A stretch of DNA of 64,000 nt. It comes from Andrena cerasifolii. Lineage: Eukaryota > Arthropoda > Insecta > Hymenoptera > Andrenidae. Position 1 is the stretch's first letter. Each line of letters starts with the position of its first letter. The stretch covers positions 3,906,001 through 3,970,000 of the forward strand of contig NC_135123.1 of the NCBI RefSeq assembly GCF_050908995.1, read 5' to 3'. Of the stretch, positions 21,846 through 33,475 are shown piece after piece. Position numbers and translations under genes: made by a program. A model generated the notes under the pieces. It ran no database searches, was not told where the DNA came from, and saw only the letters and a list, made by a program, of their open reading frames with translations.

Positions 21846-22502
21846 GGGTAGATGTCCCGATTACCGTGTCCTTATGCTTAAAGAAGCCGTACAAAAAAAC
21901 TTGCATAAATAAATAAGGAAATAATTTTTTTAATTAAGTTAAACTATTAATGTATGTGCTACAAACGAGAAGGTTGCATTTTTAAACAATTATAGCATAG
22001 TAAAAAAAATTTCAAAAATGCATATGAAGATTTTGATGGATTTATCTAAATGATACTGCTAAACCTAACCTTACTTTCGTTTCACAGAACGGGTGAATAG
22101 AAATTTATATTTGCATATTTTGCTTTTGTAATGAAAAGGTAATATTAAAATTACATAAAAACACCTCTCGTAGAGCAAAAAAATGTTTTGAACAGTTCAA
22201 AGTTCAAAGACATAACCTAACCGCGGGAACGCTATTCAAAAAAGGGCACGGTGATTGGGGCACGGGAATAGGGACAACGCATTTTTCGGGGCACGGTAAT
22301 TGGGACAAAAATATGTATTTTTATTTCAATTAAAGAAATATGAAAAATTAACATTTTCAACCCGAAAAATGCCTTAATAAAGAGAAAAGTTCAAAACACC
22401 AATATAAATTTTCACCAAGCAAAATTAAAGTAAGAGAAGTAAGTAATTAATTCCTTCGCGGAGTAAGTCGGCGTCAAAGCACGGTAATTGGGACATCTAC
22501 CC
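21846..22502. mobile_element. TA-flanked MITE, GGGTAGATGTCCC ends
   Basis: Inverted ends GGGTAGATGTCCCGATTACC... and ...GGTAATTGGGACATCTACCC, TA on both sides (21844-21845, 22503-22504). 657 bp. Inside, ACGGTAATTGGGACA-like segments repeat (22290-22310, 22480-22495). Tc1/mariner type by TSD. Confidence 0.8.
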
Positions 22503-22729
22503 TACCCCTCTTGTTCCTGTGACATTTTGGGGGACAGCATCTCGGGGTTGCGCACAGTCATAATTTGTAATTATAAATTTGATAACTCCCGCAATTATTA
22601 AACTATTACACTAACGTGGTTTTAAATATTCACAATTAGTGCACACGAATGTTATGTGCTGCGTACAAACATTAGTATACGAGTTAGATAATGTTTCAAT
22701 TTTATCATTTTCCCGCTTGTGAAGTAAGT

Positions 22730-22870
22730 ACACGTTAGTGCGAGAGCAATCTAGCGTCGCTGCTGGAAACTCCAAACAGCTGTCGTCTGTATCAAACCGT
22801 AGCAGGGGGTTAGCTCAATTCTTGTTTCAAATAGTGGACTGCTCTCAGTAAATTAACGTGCGGTGAGTGT
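22730..22870 (+). promoter_or_regulatory. Possible isolated transcription start with splice donor
   Basis: A locally GC-richer segment ends in TCAGTAAATTAACGTGCG followed by gtgagt. TCAGT fits the arthropod initiator and gtgagt a splice donor, so this could be a non-coding first exon (22846-22862) reading right. No downstream acceptor can be assigned, and motif matches of this length occur by chance. Confidence 0.2.
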
Positions 22871-25800
22871 ATTAGTATAAAATGTGCCTACTGGTTTGTA
22901 TAAGATTGATATTTTTAACGGTTGTGTGTAAGAAAATGTTTAAATCGGCTCGTTTCTTCAAAGAATGGGTGCGATATAAATCTACATGACTGGTTAACAC
23001 TTTTGTTTCACATGTTCGACAAATTTTTGTTATTCTTACGTACACACAGTGAACAATAATGTTTATTCTAACATTATATACTTACGAAATATAAGGTCGA
23101 CCACCTAAAGTATTTGGACACAAATGTCCAAAAGACGCCATGTTCATTATTGGTTACTAACAGCAACATCTGTGATTGGATGCATGATACCACTGGAATT
23201 CTCGTTATTTCAAATTTCAGTGAAATGTCGCGTACATTCACAATCGGAATTGGTACTTATTCGAGTGAAATACAAAGCAATACCGTAAAAGAAATATTGT
23301 TTTTGCTGGAATTCTTAAAATGTTAATGTTCTAAAGTGTAGATTCATTCTTCTCTTTGTATTATTGTGTTCTCCGAAATATTTAGTAATGACACGGCACG
23401 AGCAAAAGTATAAATATTGACAATAAAAGTTTAATTAGAAATAACTTACCGACAATCACTGTTACGAGCACGTGATGGCATATATACAACGTATAATGTT
23501 ACGTTCACTTTCAAGATCATTATTTAATAAATAAAAGGAGGGTTATCAACTTCATACTTTTTATTTGAATTCGGGGTTAACTTTAACATCCACGGGAATG
23601 GATATATACCGGGTGTGCGTGTAAAATTCGTAATTAATGGGAAATAATTTGATAGTTGAAGAAGTATAAACGTAACATGTTACAAAATGAATTTCTACAA
23701 GTAAAAATATACCGGCTATAATTATTTGTTTACAGCTATAGACATTTATATAAAAATAGTCGTACATAAAAGATGCACAGTACAGACGCTTACTTTCGTC
23801 ATAAATTTGCGATATATGATCAATGTTTAAATCGATGTTATAATTGAAACATGACATACATTCAGATTACCAAAGTTACATAGGTATGTCATTCTTATAA
23901 AGTAACAAACGAGCGTGGTCACGAATGATGATAGTGAGACGTAATATAAAAGAACTGTATATTTAGGTTAGTTTCTTTCCGTTTATTTTGTATGCAATCA
24001 AAATTCATATTCTTTTAAATGAAATAATTTCTCTAGGGAAATGATGAATATCATTAACTATTTGACTAGTACTGATGTGTTTTTACATCTAAATTATTCT
24101 ATGCTTTCGCTGACTGTGACATCTTTTTACACCGATGTGGGAGAGAAATATTGCCCCACGCAACTAATCTAGGGACATTTGAAGCGATGATCATAAGAAA
24201 AAGGCATTTTGTAGCGCTACTTATGCGCTTGTTCATAATATTATATTCGCATTAGTATCATTTTTGCATTAGCATGATTATCAGTGTTAAAGTCGAACAA
24301 ATGTTGCAGAAGTCAGAAATTCAAACAAGTCGATTAATTAATGGCAGAACGGTCACGTGGGCGTGGCGTTGTGATCTGCGCCACGGAACCTTGGGTCATA
24401 GATGGGAATGCTGTTTTTCGTAGTGTGTCTCGGGAGGCAAGAGTGGGGATGCTAAATATTGTGTTCGGCAACGTATTCAAGCTTCTCAAGTTGTATATAA
24501 AGCGATATCCTTATGGGCCCAAACCGCTAAATGTGTTCTTTGTCACTCAATACAGGGCTGTCCGTATTTAGTCAAATTTCTACACATTTCAGGGTCTTAA
24601 GGTATATATTAAATGTCCAAAAAATATGCTGAAAGTTTTTCTGAGTGGTTCGCTTCTCGCCGAGACACTCAGAGGCGCTTATTGATTTCACCCTCTGCTG
24701 CTTTTATGACAACATTATACAAGCAACACACTATGCATAGAACGTAAATTTTATTACGTTCGATATAGATGAATATATAGCATCTGTGGGAGCAAAATAG
24801 TCTTATTTGTACAAAATATTGGTGTTCAGTGTATGTATGATAAATAGAGGTATATATAGGAAATAAGACTTGTCAGTGACATTGCCTAGGGTTATAGGAG
24901 ATTAGCTGGATAATGCTTTACGTACTATTAGCGGATGCGTAAGGTCTGCCCGGTTTGGGACGGTATTTCTGTTTCCCTAGTAGAGGCAGAGGCTCTTGAT
25001 TCTTTCGATTAACATGGTTGTGAAATGCTCAGTTTGGTTTTTTGATCTCCTTTTGAATGTCTTTAAAGTAAAATCATCTTTGTATATAAAACACCAGGGA
25101 TTGTAATTATAAAAATACTAATACAGTAGAAAGAATCCATGAAAAGATAAATTTCAACTATATAATCGCAAAATTGAATAAAAGAAAGGATTCGTTAGTG
25201 ACATCCTTCCGGATGCTGTTAAAAGAGGAAAACACTTACAAGGACAGTGCACAGGGTTTGGGGCCCCGATTTTTCTCGAATTTTGCACACTGTTGGTGCA
25301 CGACATACATATGTGATAATGTATGGAACTCATAGAACATTTCACTCCAAATTTTACAAGAAAATCGAAAAAATCGTTGAAAGTTTTACCATTTCTAAGA
25401 TCTCCAGTTCGCGCCTATAGGAAAAAAGAAAATTGCAAGTAAAGAGTGGCATGAAGGCAGCATGCCGAATTGTAAGTCGGAAGGTCCCGAGTCTCTTGTG
25501 GTAGGCAAATGTATTTTTTAGAAGGCGGAGGGAGGGAGGGAGAGGATTGGAACTATGTTTTTCGAAACTCATGGTTGGGAACACTGATCCTACGCTATTA
25601 TTTACTCTTACGGCTTTATTTTTATGTGTAAACGCGAGTAATTCATTTTAGAAAAACAAAACTTTATGCGTTTAATCTCGTGCACTGCCTTGTCAATAAA
25701 ATCATGAAAGTATTTTTTTTTCACTCACGCGATTTAGAAAGTACCAATAATGAATACCACCATCGAAGAATGAATGTATGAAGACAATGTTGAACGAGTA

Positions 25801-26252
25801 GTACACAAATGTTCGGCCGCAAATATTCGTGAAGTACTGCTATTACTATTCGTAGATAATATTCGTTAACGCATGGGTAGAACCGGCGTTAGGTGCTATG
25901 TTCCAACTCCATGTGCTTGGTGATGTGCAAACTGGGTGCGCGTAAATCATTATGTTGCTGACCATTCGATGATGCGGAACAAATCGAGTGGCGCATGCAT
26001 TATTATGACAATAAACAGACTTGTACACTATTATTAAAAAGTTTCAATATATTCAGTTTCTAATATTTCTTACTTTCCGCTGTGTTTTATAATTTTTGTA
26101 ATAACTCGTGCATCCCAATGTAAAGTTATGGGTTATAGTCATTCAAGCGTAGAGAATTAGAATTTTCATTCATAACCCTATGACACGAAGACGCTTTATT
26201 TAACGGTAATTTTTCGGTTTAGTTTCCAAGTTTACTACATTCATGTGCTGTA
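22871..26252. other. Spacer, no gene recognised
   Basis: AT-rich with only short ORFs (60-98 codons) that have low-complexity or unfamiliar sequences. No clear element ends were found. Confidence 0.55.
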
Positions 26253-26255
26253 TAA

Positions 26256-26487
26256 CCCCGGGTCTCCACCAAGGCGAGCCCGAACAAAAACATTGTTCGC
26301 GAACTTTTTCGTCTGTTCTTGCCGAGTCCACATCGCTGCGAATATGAAAAGAAGTCAGCGTACGTTCACATGCGATTCGTACGCTGAGTTTTTCTCATAC
26401 CTATTCGCGGCGATTTGGACTCGGCAGGAACAGACGAAGTTCGCGAACAATGTTTTTGTTCGTGTCCGCCTTGGTAGAGACCCGGGG
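26256..26487. mobile_element. Palindromic MITE flanked by TAA
   Basis: Almost the entire 232 bp is one inverted repeat: CCCCGGGTCTCCACCAAGGC... and ...GCCTTGGTAGAGACCCGGGG. TAA occurs at both borders (26253-26255, 26488-26490). A 3-bp TWA duplication suggests PIF/Harbinger, but the ends are atypical. Confidence 0.8.
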
Positions 26488-26736
26488 TAAGGATATGTCT
26501 TGCGAAATTATTACCAGAACCACATGTAATTACAATTCCACGCAGCAGTGCATTTTATGAAAGTATTATATACGTAACCATTTGCTATAAAAATGTAATT
26601 AAAAAAACATTCTTCGGGAACTACGAACATACCATGAATTCAAATATTGGTGTGTCAGCGCAGGCGAGGTATATACATATAGGGTAAACCTACATCCAAT
26701 GTATTTTGTGTACCGGTTTTTGGGGGTCCTAGCACC

Positions 26737-26997
26737 CAGGGGCGGATTTGGGACTTTCGGGAGGGGGGCGCAGGGGCGAATCTAAAATTTTCTTGAGCGG
26801 GGGGGGGGCGTAGGTCTGAGAAATAAGCCAGGGACCTTTCCCGATAATATTTTCGTGCTAAATGAAAAAGTGTTTTTTTTTTGGTATCAATTTGTCAAAT
26901 TTTCTCTCATATTGCTAAGTTAAAATAAGTATTTTTCAAATTAAAATAAGTATTTTTCCCTTGAGGGAGGGCCCCCCCCCCTCTGAATCCGCCACTG
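26737..26997. mobile_element. hAT MITE, CAGGGGCGGATT ends
   Basis: 261 bp, ends CAGGGGCGGATTTGG...AATCCGCCACTG, exact 8-bp duplication ctagcacc (26729-26736 and 26998-27005). Contains G and C homopolymer runs near the ends. Non-coding. Confidence 0.94.
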
Positions 26998-27062
26998 CTA
27001 GCACCTCCGTAGCATTGTCCTCGCAAATGCAACGTTACCGTCAAACTGTTGAAACATCGTAA

Positions 27063-27421
27063 GGGGTTGTCCTTAAATTATGTAAGGCTTTGGGGGGGGG
27101 GAGGGTCGCGATTTCTTACGTTTTCTTACAGGGGGGGGGGGGCAGGTAGCGTCTTACGAAATATTTTTTAACCTAATTTTCAATAAATACAAATTCTATA
27201 ATTAATGTTCCAGAAAAATAGTTTCAGTTTAAATTTCCCGAAACCGAGTTAAATGAATTATATAAACTTTTAAAAGAATTTTAATAATTAAAAAAAATAA
27301 ATGTAAAAAATATTACGTAAGAAGAGGGTTGCAATATCAAATCTTATGAATTCTTATACTGGGGGGAGGGAGGGGGTAAGAAATCGACAAAATTACCCTT
27401 ACGTAATTTAAGGACAGCCCC
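27063..27421. mobile_element. PIF/Harbinger-like MITE, GGGGTTGTCC ends
   Basis: Ends GGGGTTGTCCTTAAATTATG... and ...GTAATTTAAGGACAGCCCC, with TAA at both borders (27060-27062, 27422-27424). The 3-bp TAA duplication and GGGG ends fit PIF/Harbinger. 359 bp with long G runs, non-coding. Confidence 0.82.
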
Positions 27422-27849
27422 TAACGCTGTACAGTGGTGTATTTGCACCGAAAAGCCGGGAAGAACTATTTTACAATTTGCTGAATCTTCAAACTCCCGT
27501 AACTTTGGGAAGGCTAAAATTGGCTAAAATTTATCCAATGTGTATGAAACAAAAAACATTTTAAATATTAAAGTTTGAACTTTCTACTTTTCGATTCTGT
27601 AAACCACTCTTATTGAAATGGCTTAGTAAGGCATGTAAGTAGCTTAATTATTCAAGCAAGCTTGAAAAAAAAACGATTTTCTCGAAGGACTTGAGCAGCT
27701 TAAACGTTTTAACTATGTACTTACTTACATTTAAGCCACTTGAATTGAAATAATTACTCAAATCCCCAGAGCCGCCCTGAGAGTTTGCGAGACCCGAGCC
27801 AAAAGTCGATATTGTTGAAAACATCCAATTGAAAGCAGATAACGTTACG

Positions 27850-28033
27850 CAGGGCCGGCTTTAAAGGGGGGGGGGGGGGCAGGCAGGGCGGCCGCCCGGG
27901 GCGCCGAATTTGTACCGGCGCCGCTGTATGCGTTTATTCATTTATATCCGTTCTGCTAATTGATTTTCTTGCCCTTGGAGGGACGCCATGATAATCTTAC
28001 CCGGGGGTGCCAAGTATGCTAAAGCCGCCCCTG
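27850..28033. mobile_element. hAT MITE, family CAGGGCC, copy 2 (intact)
   Basis: 184 bp, ends CAGGGCCGGCTTTAA...GCCGCCCCTG, flanks acgttacg and atcttacg (two mismatches in 8). It closely matches the outer element at 10343-10811, which carries a nested piggyBac-like MITE. The intact copy is the natural empty-site comparison. Confidence 0.85.
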
Positions 28034-28142
28034 ATCTTACGTATCTACTTCATGCGTCACTTAGGCTTGCCGAAAATCTATTCTAGAAAAATTGATACCT
28101 TGACAATTATACTTAATTCATTTAATTTTTACAAAATCAAGT

Positions 28143-28230
28143 CCCTAAGCACAGGGCCCCCTAAGCGCGGGGCCCCCCTGAGCGCGGGGTCCCCCTAAGC
28201 GCGTGGCCTCCATAAACGCGGGGCCCGGAC
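28143..28230. repeat. GC-rich minisatellite
   Basis: About five imperfect copies of a ~17-19-bp unit (AAGCGCGGGGCCCCCCT-like) in otherwise AT-rich sequence. Confidence 0.75.
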
Positions 28231-29264
28231 TCTGCAAATCCCTTTGAAATGCTTGAAAAATAACAAGATATTCGCATAATTTCAAACTACTTAGTTTATC
28301 AAGGGTCTTATAAGAATAAAATGAATCGATACAAGAAGAGGTTATTTCGAGAACAGAAGTGCTGCTATATCTTAAGAATAAAAAAATGTAAAACATGTAT
28401 CTATAGTTTATTATACGTGGAAGTTAAATTTTTGTAGTTTATATAATATTTAATATAATATTCATATAATTTTGTATTTAATTGTATATAATTATTAATC
28501 TACATACGTATGTCTGTATAAGTTGAAACATTAATAATGATTTTGGATTTCGAGAATAAAATTAGTGGGTATCAATTATGAACAGTGAATGCTATACATA
28601 TATGTAGTATTCGGTAATTTGAGTCGTTCAGAATAATATACCTTATAATTATACTGAATATAAGCCATAAATCAAATATCCATTGTATTAAGCAGTAAGC
28701 GCCATTATTGGGTCAAATTTTCGAGTAGTATTAGAATATCTGAATAACTCGAAATCGATCGAGTAGCTCGAAAGATCTAGAGACGCGGTAGCGTTTCGAC
28801 GCCAAGTACATGAAAGACACCCTATATATATGTCGACTTTCGCTACCGCTATCATTTACTCGAACGCAGAGCTATTCCAACCTAACCTGAAACTTATTTC
28901 ATTAATATCTCATCACGCTTGCAATATTTTCTAAATTTAACGGCATTTTTCTCATGTAAACCGCATATAAGCTTTCAAATAAGACCAAATTCAATAAAAT
29001 CGGTCCGCGTATGACAGAGATATCGTAATATCGTCTCATGGATCTGTCAGAAATATAACATTTTTAACATTTTCTTCTTCTGATTCTCCAGTCAAATTTT
29101 TGCGACATAATACGTATACGCGTTACACGCAACATTCAGCCAAAACGACACTAAACATGTTTCATTCGTCGATTCGTCAACTCTCGGGACCATTCGGCAG
29201 GACACGGCAGGGATCGTCGTCCGTCATTGTATATATTATATGAAACTGAAAATTAACGACTAGT
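28231..29264. other. AT-rich spacer
   Basis: No gene recognised. A weak inverted pair lies near 28785-28850 (GCGGTAGCG / CGCTACCGC). Confidence 0.5.
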
Positions 29265-29760
29265 GTAAATTCTTTGAAATTTAATTTTCTATGCACGTGA
29301 GCATCTCCAGGAGGTGATTCTAAACGTGAATGTGCTGTGCAGTGGAATTCTGGATGAAAATAGAGGTTCAATGATGTCCAATTTCTTTGTCTAACCTCAA
29401 TTTTCAGTTTCATATAATGACCAACGTAAATTCTTTGAAATTTAATATTCTGTGCACGTGGGAACATCTAGGAGATGATTCCAATCGTTAATGTGCTTTG
29501 CGCTTAAAATCTGACTTAAAGTGGAAGGTTCCGTGAAGTCAAATTTGCTTTTTGAACCTCAATTTTCAGTTTCATGTAACGACTACTGTAAATTCTTTGA
29601 AATTTAATTTTCTATGCACGTGAGCATCTGCAGGAGATGAATCAAAACGTGACTGTGCTATGTAGTGGATTTCTGGCTGAAAATAGAGGTTCAGTGATGT
29701 CAAATTTGATCGTCGAACCTCAATTTTCAGTTTCATATAACGACTGGTGTAAATTCTTTG
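29265..29760 (+). repeat. 161-bp tandem repeat, three copies
   Basis: GTAAATTCTTTGAAATTTAA recurs at 29265, 29426 and 29588, and its first 13 bases recur at 29749, giving periods of 161, 162 and 161 bp. Each unit carries TATGCACGTGAGCATCT-like and CCTCAATTTTCAGTTTCAT segments. An ORF on the minus strand here reads through the repeats and is not thought to be real. Confidence 0.88.
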
Positions 29761-29761
29761 A

Positions 29762-29890
29762 TACCCATAAAAAACTTCAAAAAAGTAAACAAATTATGCC
29801 AAGTACATGAATTATCTTTTGTAAAAAGAATTGAGATCCCCATAAAAAAACTTCAAAAAAGTAAAGAAATTACGCCAAGTACACGAAATC
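29762..29890 (+). repeat. Direct duplication of ~70 bp
   Basis: CCCATAAAAAACTTCAAAAAAG...GCCAAGTACATGAA appears twice (from 29764 and from 29839). Confidence 0.7.
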
Positions 29891-30069
29891 AAATAAATCA
29901 CAAAAAATAGAAGATAATAATAATTCCAAAATAAAAAAAAGATGTGAAATCAAAATGGGCTGCAAGTACATAAAGGTGGTTTCCAACTGTGCTTAAGATG
30001 ACACAACTACATATACACAGCTAAAATGCTGTGTTCATACATTATGTTCATTCCATTACTCATATCGCG

Positions 30070-30748
30070 GACGTTTTAATTAACCCATCAAAAAGAATCC
30101 CATTTAAAAACATTGTCGTAAATTAATAGCTTTAGAAAATTAATTAATGATATACAAAAATTGCGACAATTATAATAATGGCTATTTATACAAAATAAGA
30201 ATGTATTACATAATATTAAGCAGATATATGTTTATACAAATAAATATTTTATTCAAAGTACTTGGCGCTGCGATACCGAAGAAATGCTACTTGTATTAGT
30301 ATTAATAATTTACAATTACCCCCTTACAATCTAAAATACATAATATACATATATATATACTAGAAACGCAGTCAGATTTATTCTACCTACATATATTTAA
30401 TATTTAATTCTAATATACATAGCATATGCACACGCACACATACACACATTCACGAATGCACGCACAAGAAAGAAAAAGATTAATGCAACTTATACATATT
30501 TATTCAGTTTAGCGACACCAATTCGGGACGCAGCGCCAAGTATTTTGAATAAAATATTTATTCGTATTAAAATATTTATTTGTATAAAAATATATCTGCT
30601 TAATATTATGTAATACATTTTTATTTTGTATAAATAGCCATTATAATTGGCGCAATTTTTGTATATCATTAATTAATTTTCTAAAGCTATTAATTTACGA
30701 CAATGGTTTTAAATGGGATTCTTTTTGATGGGTTAATTAAAATGTCTC
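30070..30748. repeat. Long inverted repeat (fold-back), arms ~200 bp
   Basis: Arms 30076-30270 and 30530-30745 are near-perfect inverted copies, running from TTAATTAACCCATCAAAAAG to AAAGTACTTGGCGCTGCG. The loop of about 260 bp is AT-rich with CA-rich microrepeats near 30425-30450. No coding capacity; class unknown. Confidence 0.85.
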
Positions 30749-31556
30749 AATTTTAAGTACTTAAATATTTCATATATTTAGTAGCTCTATCTATTTCACC
30801 CACAACGAATTTTATTACCTATAAACACGTAATTTAAGAAAGGAGTGCTTGGATGATGTATGACTTTATTTTATATTGGTAATTTCTATGCCAAAAGAAT
30901 TTTTTAGGATCCTAATTTTTGTACTTTCTCAAAATTAATACTAATGTTGCGTTCGTGTGTGCATGACCCAATGTAAAATATAATAAAATTGTACTTATAA
31001 CGACAGAAGTGATGTAAAAAATTGTATAATACAGCAGGAGGCGTAAAATGGTAGTCTATCTATACTACCACTTTGAACAGAAAGAAATCTACCCTACATA
31101 CATAAGTATGTATACCAAAACCAAAAAAAGTACGAAGTTCGTTACTTTATTTTGGAAAGAAGACAACTATTAAAAATTATATCTTAACCCCTGGCTGCGA
31201 AAAGTGTATACATATGTACGCCCAGTAAATTCAGTACCTTGTTCTACTTAATTTGGTATTAAATTAGTATTGGACATAATATTACATTTTGCATAGCGAC
31301 CACTCAAATAGTTAAATTTTGAGAACTATTTCCTTGTTTTCTTAAACATCGACAACTACGCACATCTTTCTAATTATACTGACACGCCTCAGCGGCGGTG
31401 ATGTAAATATCGCCCCGCACACTGCGTATGGGTTTCTGTTAGAACGCGTCGTTGTAAAAGTGTTACTGCATATGGAGACTTCTCCGTGACTTTTCAGCCC
31501 TCTTGGGGGGTCTGGGTGTGCAATGCGCACGTCTGGATGCAGCTGCCGCCCTCGTG
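30749..31556. other. Spacer, no gene recognised
   Basis: AT-rich on the left, somewhat GC-richer near 31480-31556. The 91-codon minus-strand ORF at the right edge runs into a transposon end and is discounted. Confidence 0.5.
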
Positions 31557-32175
31557 CAGGGATTGCAAAATTACCGAATTTTTCAATTACCGGTAATTCG
31601 GTAACATTTTTAATCAAAACCGGTTTACCGATAATTTACCGGTATTTTTTAAGGTATTGAAAATATAAGAGTAAACATTACAAAAAAACTTTTTTTTAAC
31701 TCTAATCGCGCATTATAAAAAATATATGGAAATAAAATTATTCTGAACATAAAATATAAAATGATATAACACAAAATAGATATATTTGTATAACTGTTGA
31801 CAATACTTATTAATATGGATCGTCAGCACGAAAACAATGAAAAGAATCTTAACTTACATACATAATTAAATATTTTTTATTTAACAATTCTTTTTATCAA
31901 ATAAGCACGCAAAAACATACCTAATTCGTCTAAACTTTGGTCTCCTGATCGCTACCTAATTTTTGTACAAAATTATTAGTAATTGAAGTTTTTGTTTTTA
32001 CTGATAACGTAGTAGATGTCGATGGAATTAATGAACGCATATATGCGCTATATTGCTATATGTAATTTATCGAATTACCAGTAAAAATTTGGTGAATTAC
32101 CGGTAAAAATTTTAGGGTATTTCTCGCGATTTACCGGGAAACCGGTAAACCGGTTTACCGATATTGCAACCCCTA
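31557..32175. mobile_element. hAT-like element with TTACCGGTAA arrays
   Basis: Ends CAGGGATTGCAAAATTACCG and the reverse complement TAGGGGTTGCAATATCGG, 619 bp. TTACCGGTAA/ACCGGT palindromes are repeated next to both ends (31596-31655 and 32075-32162). No matching 8-bp duplication is visible, so one border may be off or mutated. Non-coding. Confidence 0.7.
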
Positions 32176-32771
32176 ACTGGCACCGGGTCAACTAATTATG
32201 ACAAATAGTTTACGCGATAAAAGTTCACAAGTACAACCTATTTTCACGCAACTGGGCAAAAATCGCAAAATTCAGAGCTCTGTATTTTTCAAAAAAACTC
32301 GACATCGGAAAAACGATGACTTAAACCCTTGATAATTTCACAAGAACTACATCATATTCCATTTGGAACAAAATCCCAAACATCGTGGGAAAAAAGTTAT
32401 CGATTTGTTGTGGACTGACCCATTTTAGAGTTCTTTATTGGAACCAAGTCAACATTTCAGTTCCCAGCTGCAGTAGTAACCCACAACGATAGACTCTTAC
32501 CGCCCGAAGTGTATTAATCTAAAAAGTTATGCGGCTAAACTAACTATCGTAGTGGCTTCCTAAAGTTAAGCAGTTGGTTCGTCCACGTCATCCAACCTCT
32601 TAGCAGCTAGTGGTGTTAACCAGGCACTGGGTCGAACACTACCCTTCCTAGTAGTTCCCTACGGTTTAAGGTCTCGACACACATATTAGTTCCGTGTCTG
32701 AGGGGCGTAGAGGATCTCTTCTTTCCACTGACACGTACCGTCACAGAACTGATATGTGTGCCCAGACCTTT

Positions 32772-32930
32772 AAGGTCAATTTATACAGCCACCGAGACTG
32801 CGACCAGGCGCGTTGGCACGTTTGATACTCGCACGGTCGCCGTGCGCTCATCTACTTAGTCTCCACCATGCGAGTATCAAACGTGCCGACACAGCTTGTC
32901 CCCGGCTCGGTGGCTGTATAAATTGACCTT
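32772..32930. mobile_element. Short MITE, AAGGTCAATTTATACAGCC ends
   Basis: Perfect inverted ends of about 25 bp (AAGGTCAATTTATACAGCCA...), and a second inner pair (GGCACGTTTGATACTCGCA / TGCGAGTATCAAACGTGCC). 159 bp. No clear TSD. Confidence 0.75.
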
Positions 32931-33030
32931 TCGCCGTAGGATCGTCTACGACAGGCCCGCTCAGTCGGGAGCCAAAGACCTCCGTGTGGGACCCGGGTCA
33001 GAACCGACGGCTGTGGTTACCAACGTAATA

Positions 33031-33262
33031 CAGTAAATCCCCGTTGTGAGCCCGACGAACGGGGCTGGCGATGGGCTCACGACGGGTTACGGACATGATT
33101 CTCTCTTCCGTACCTGACGGCAACGTCGTGTCTGACTCTTTCGTTTCCTCTCGCTCGTTGCCCGGTTCTCTCACTCCCGACCGCAGGCTTCCAAGAAATG
33201 GTGGGGATAGTCGCCGGGCTGTCAACGGGAGGTAAAAGCGAGCTCATAACGGGGATTTACTG
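33031..33262. mobile_element. TA-flanked MITE, CAGTAAATCCCCG ends
   Basis: Ends CAGTAAATCCCCGTTGTGAGC and its near-perfect reverse complement, with TA at 33029-33030 and 33263-33264. 232 bp. The related unoccupied sequence near 5440-5465 reads straight through (AACGTAACAGTCCCG), giving a paralogous empty site. Confidence 0.85.
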
Positions 33263-33313
33263 TAGTTCCGCGCTCGGTTGTTACCCGGGTCTCAAATCCT
33301 AAGGAGGTCTTCG

Positions 33314-33475
33314 CAGAGTTAGGAGCGATGGGGCCTCAGTGAATGGAGGGGGAAACACCTACAGGAGTTGTAGTTATGTGTGCAAGAACTGCGCTTGCGT
33401 CAGTCACGCACCATTACCACCGCTCCTGTAGGTGTTTCCCCCTCCATCACTGCGGCCCCATCGCTCCTAACTCTG
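33314..33475. mobile_element. hAT-type MITE, family CAGAGTT, copy 2 (perfect TSD)
   Basis: 162 bp with inverted ends CAGAGTTAGGAGC. It is flanked by an exact 8-bp duplication ggtcttcg (33306-33313 and 33476-33483). It is inserted in a copy of the CAGGCTT repeat family, so it is younger than its host. Non-coding. Confidence 0.93.

Noticed and set aside
24341..24571. 76-codon ORF beginning MAERSRGRGVV
   Set aside because: No domain, no supporting signals; length is within chance expectation.
28143..29760. CRISPR-like arrays
   Set aside because: Tandem units without unique spacers, in a eukaryotic nuclear context; these are minisatellites and TE-internal repeats.
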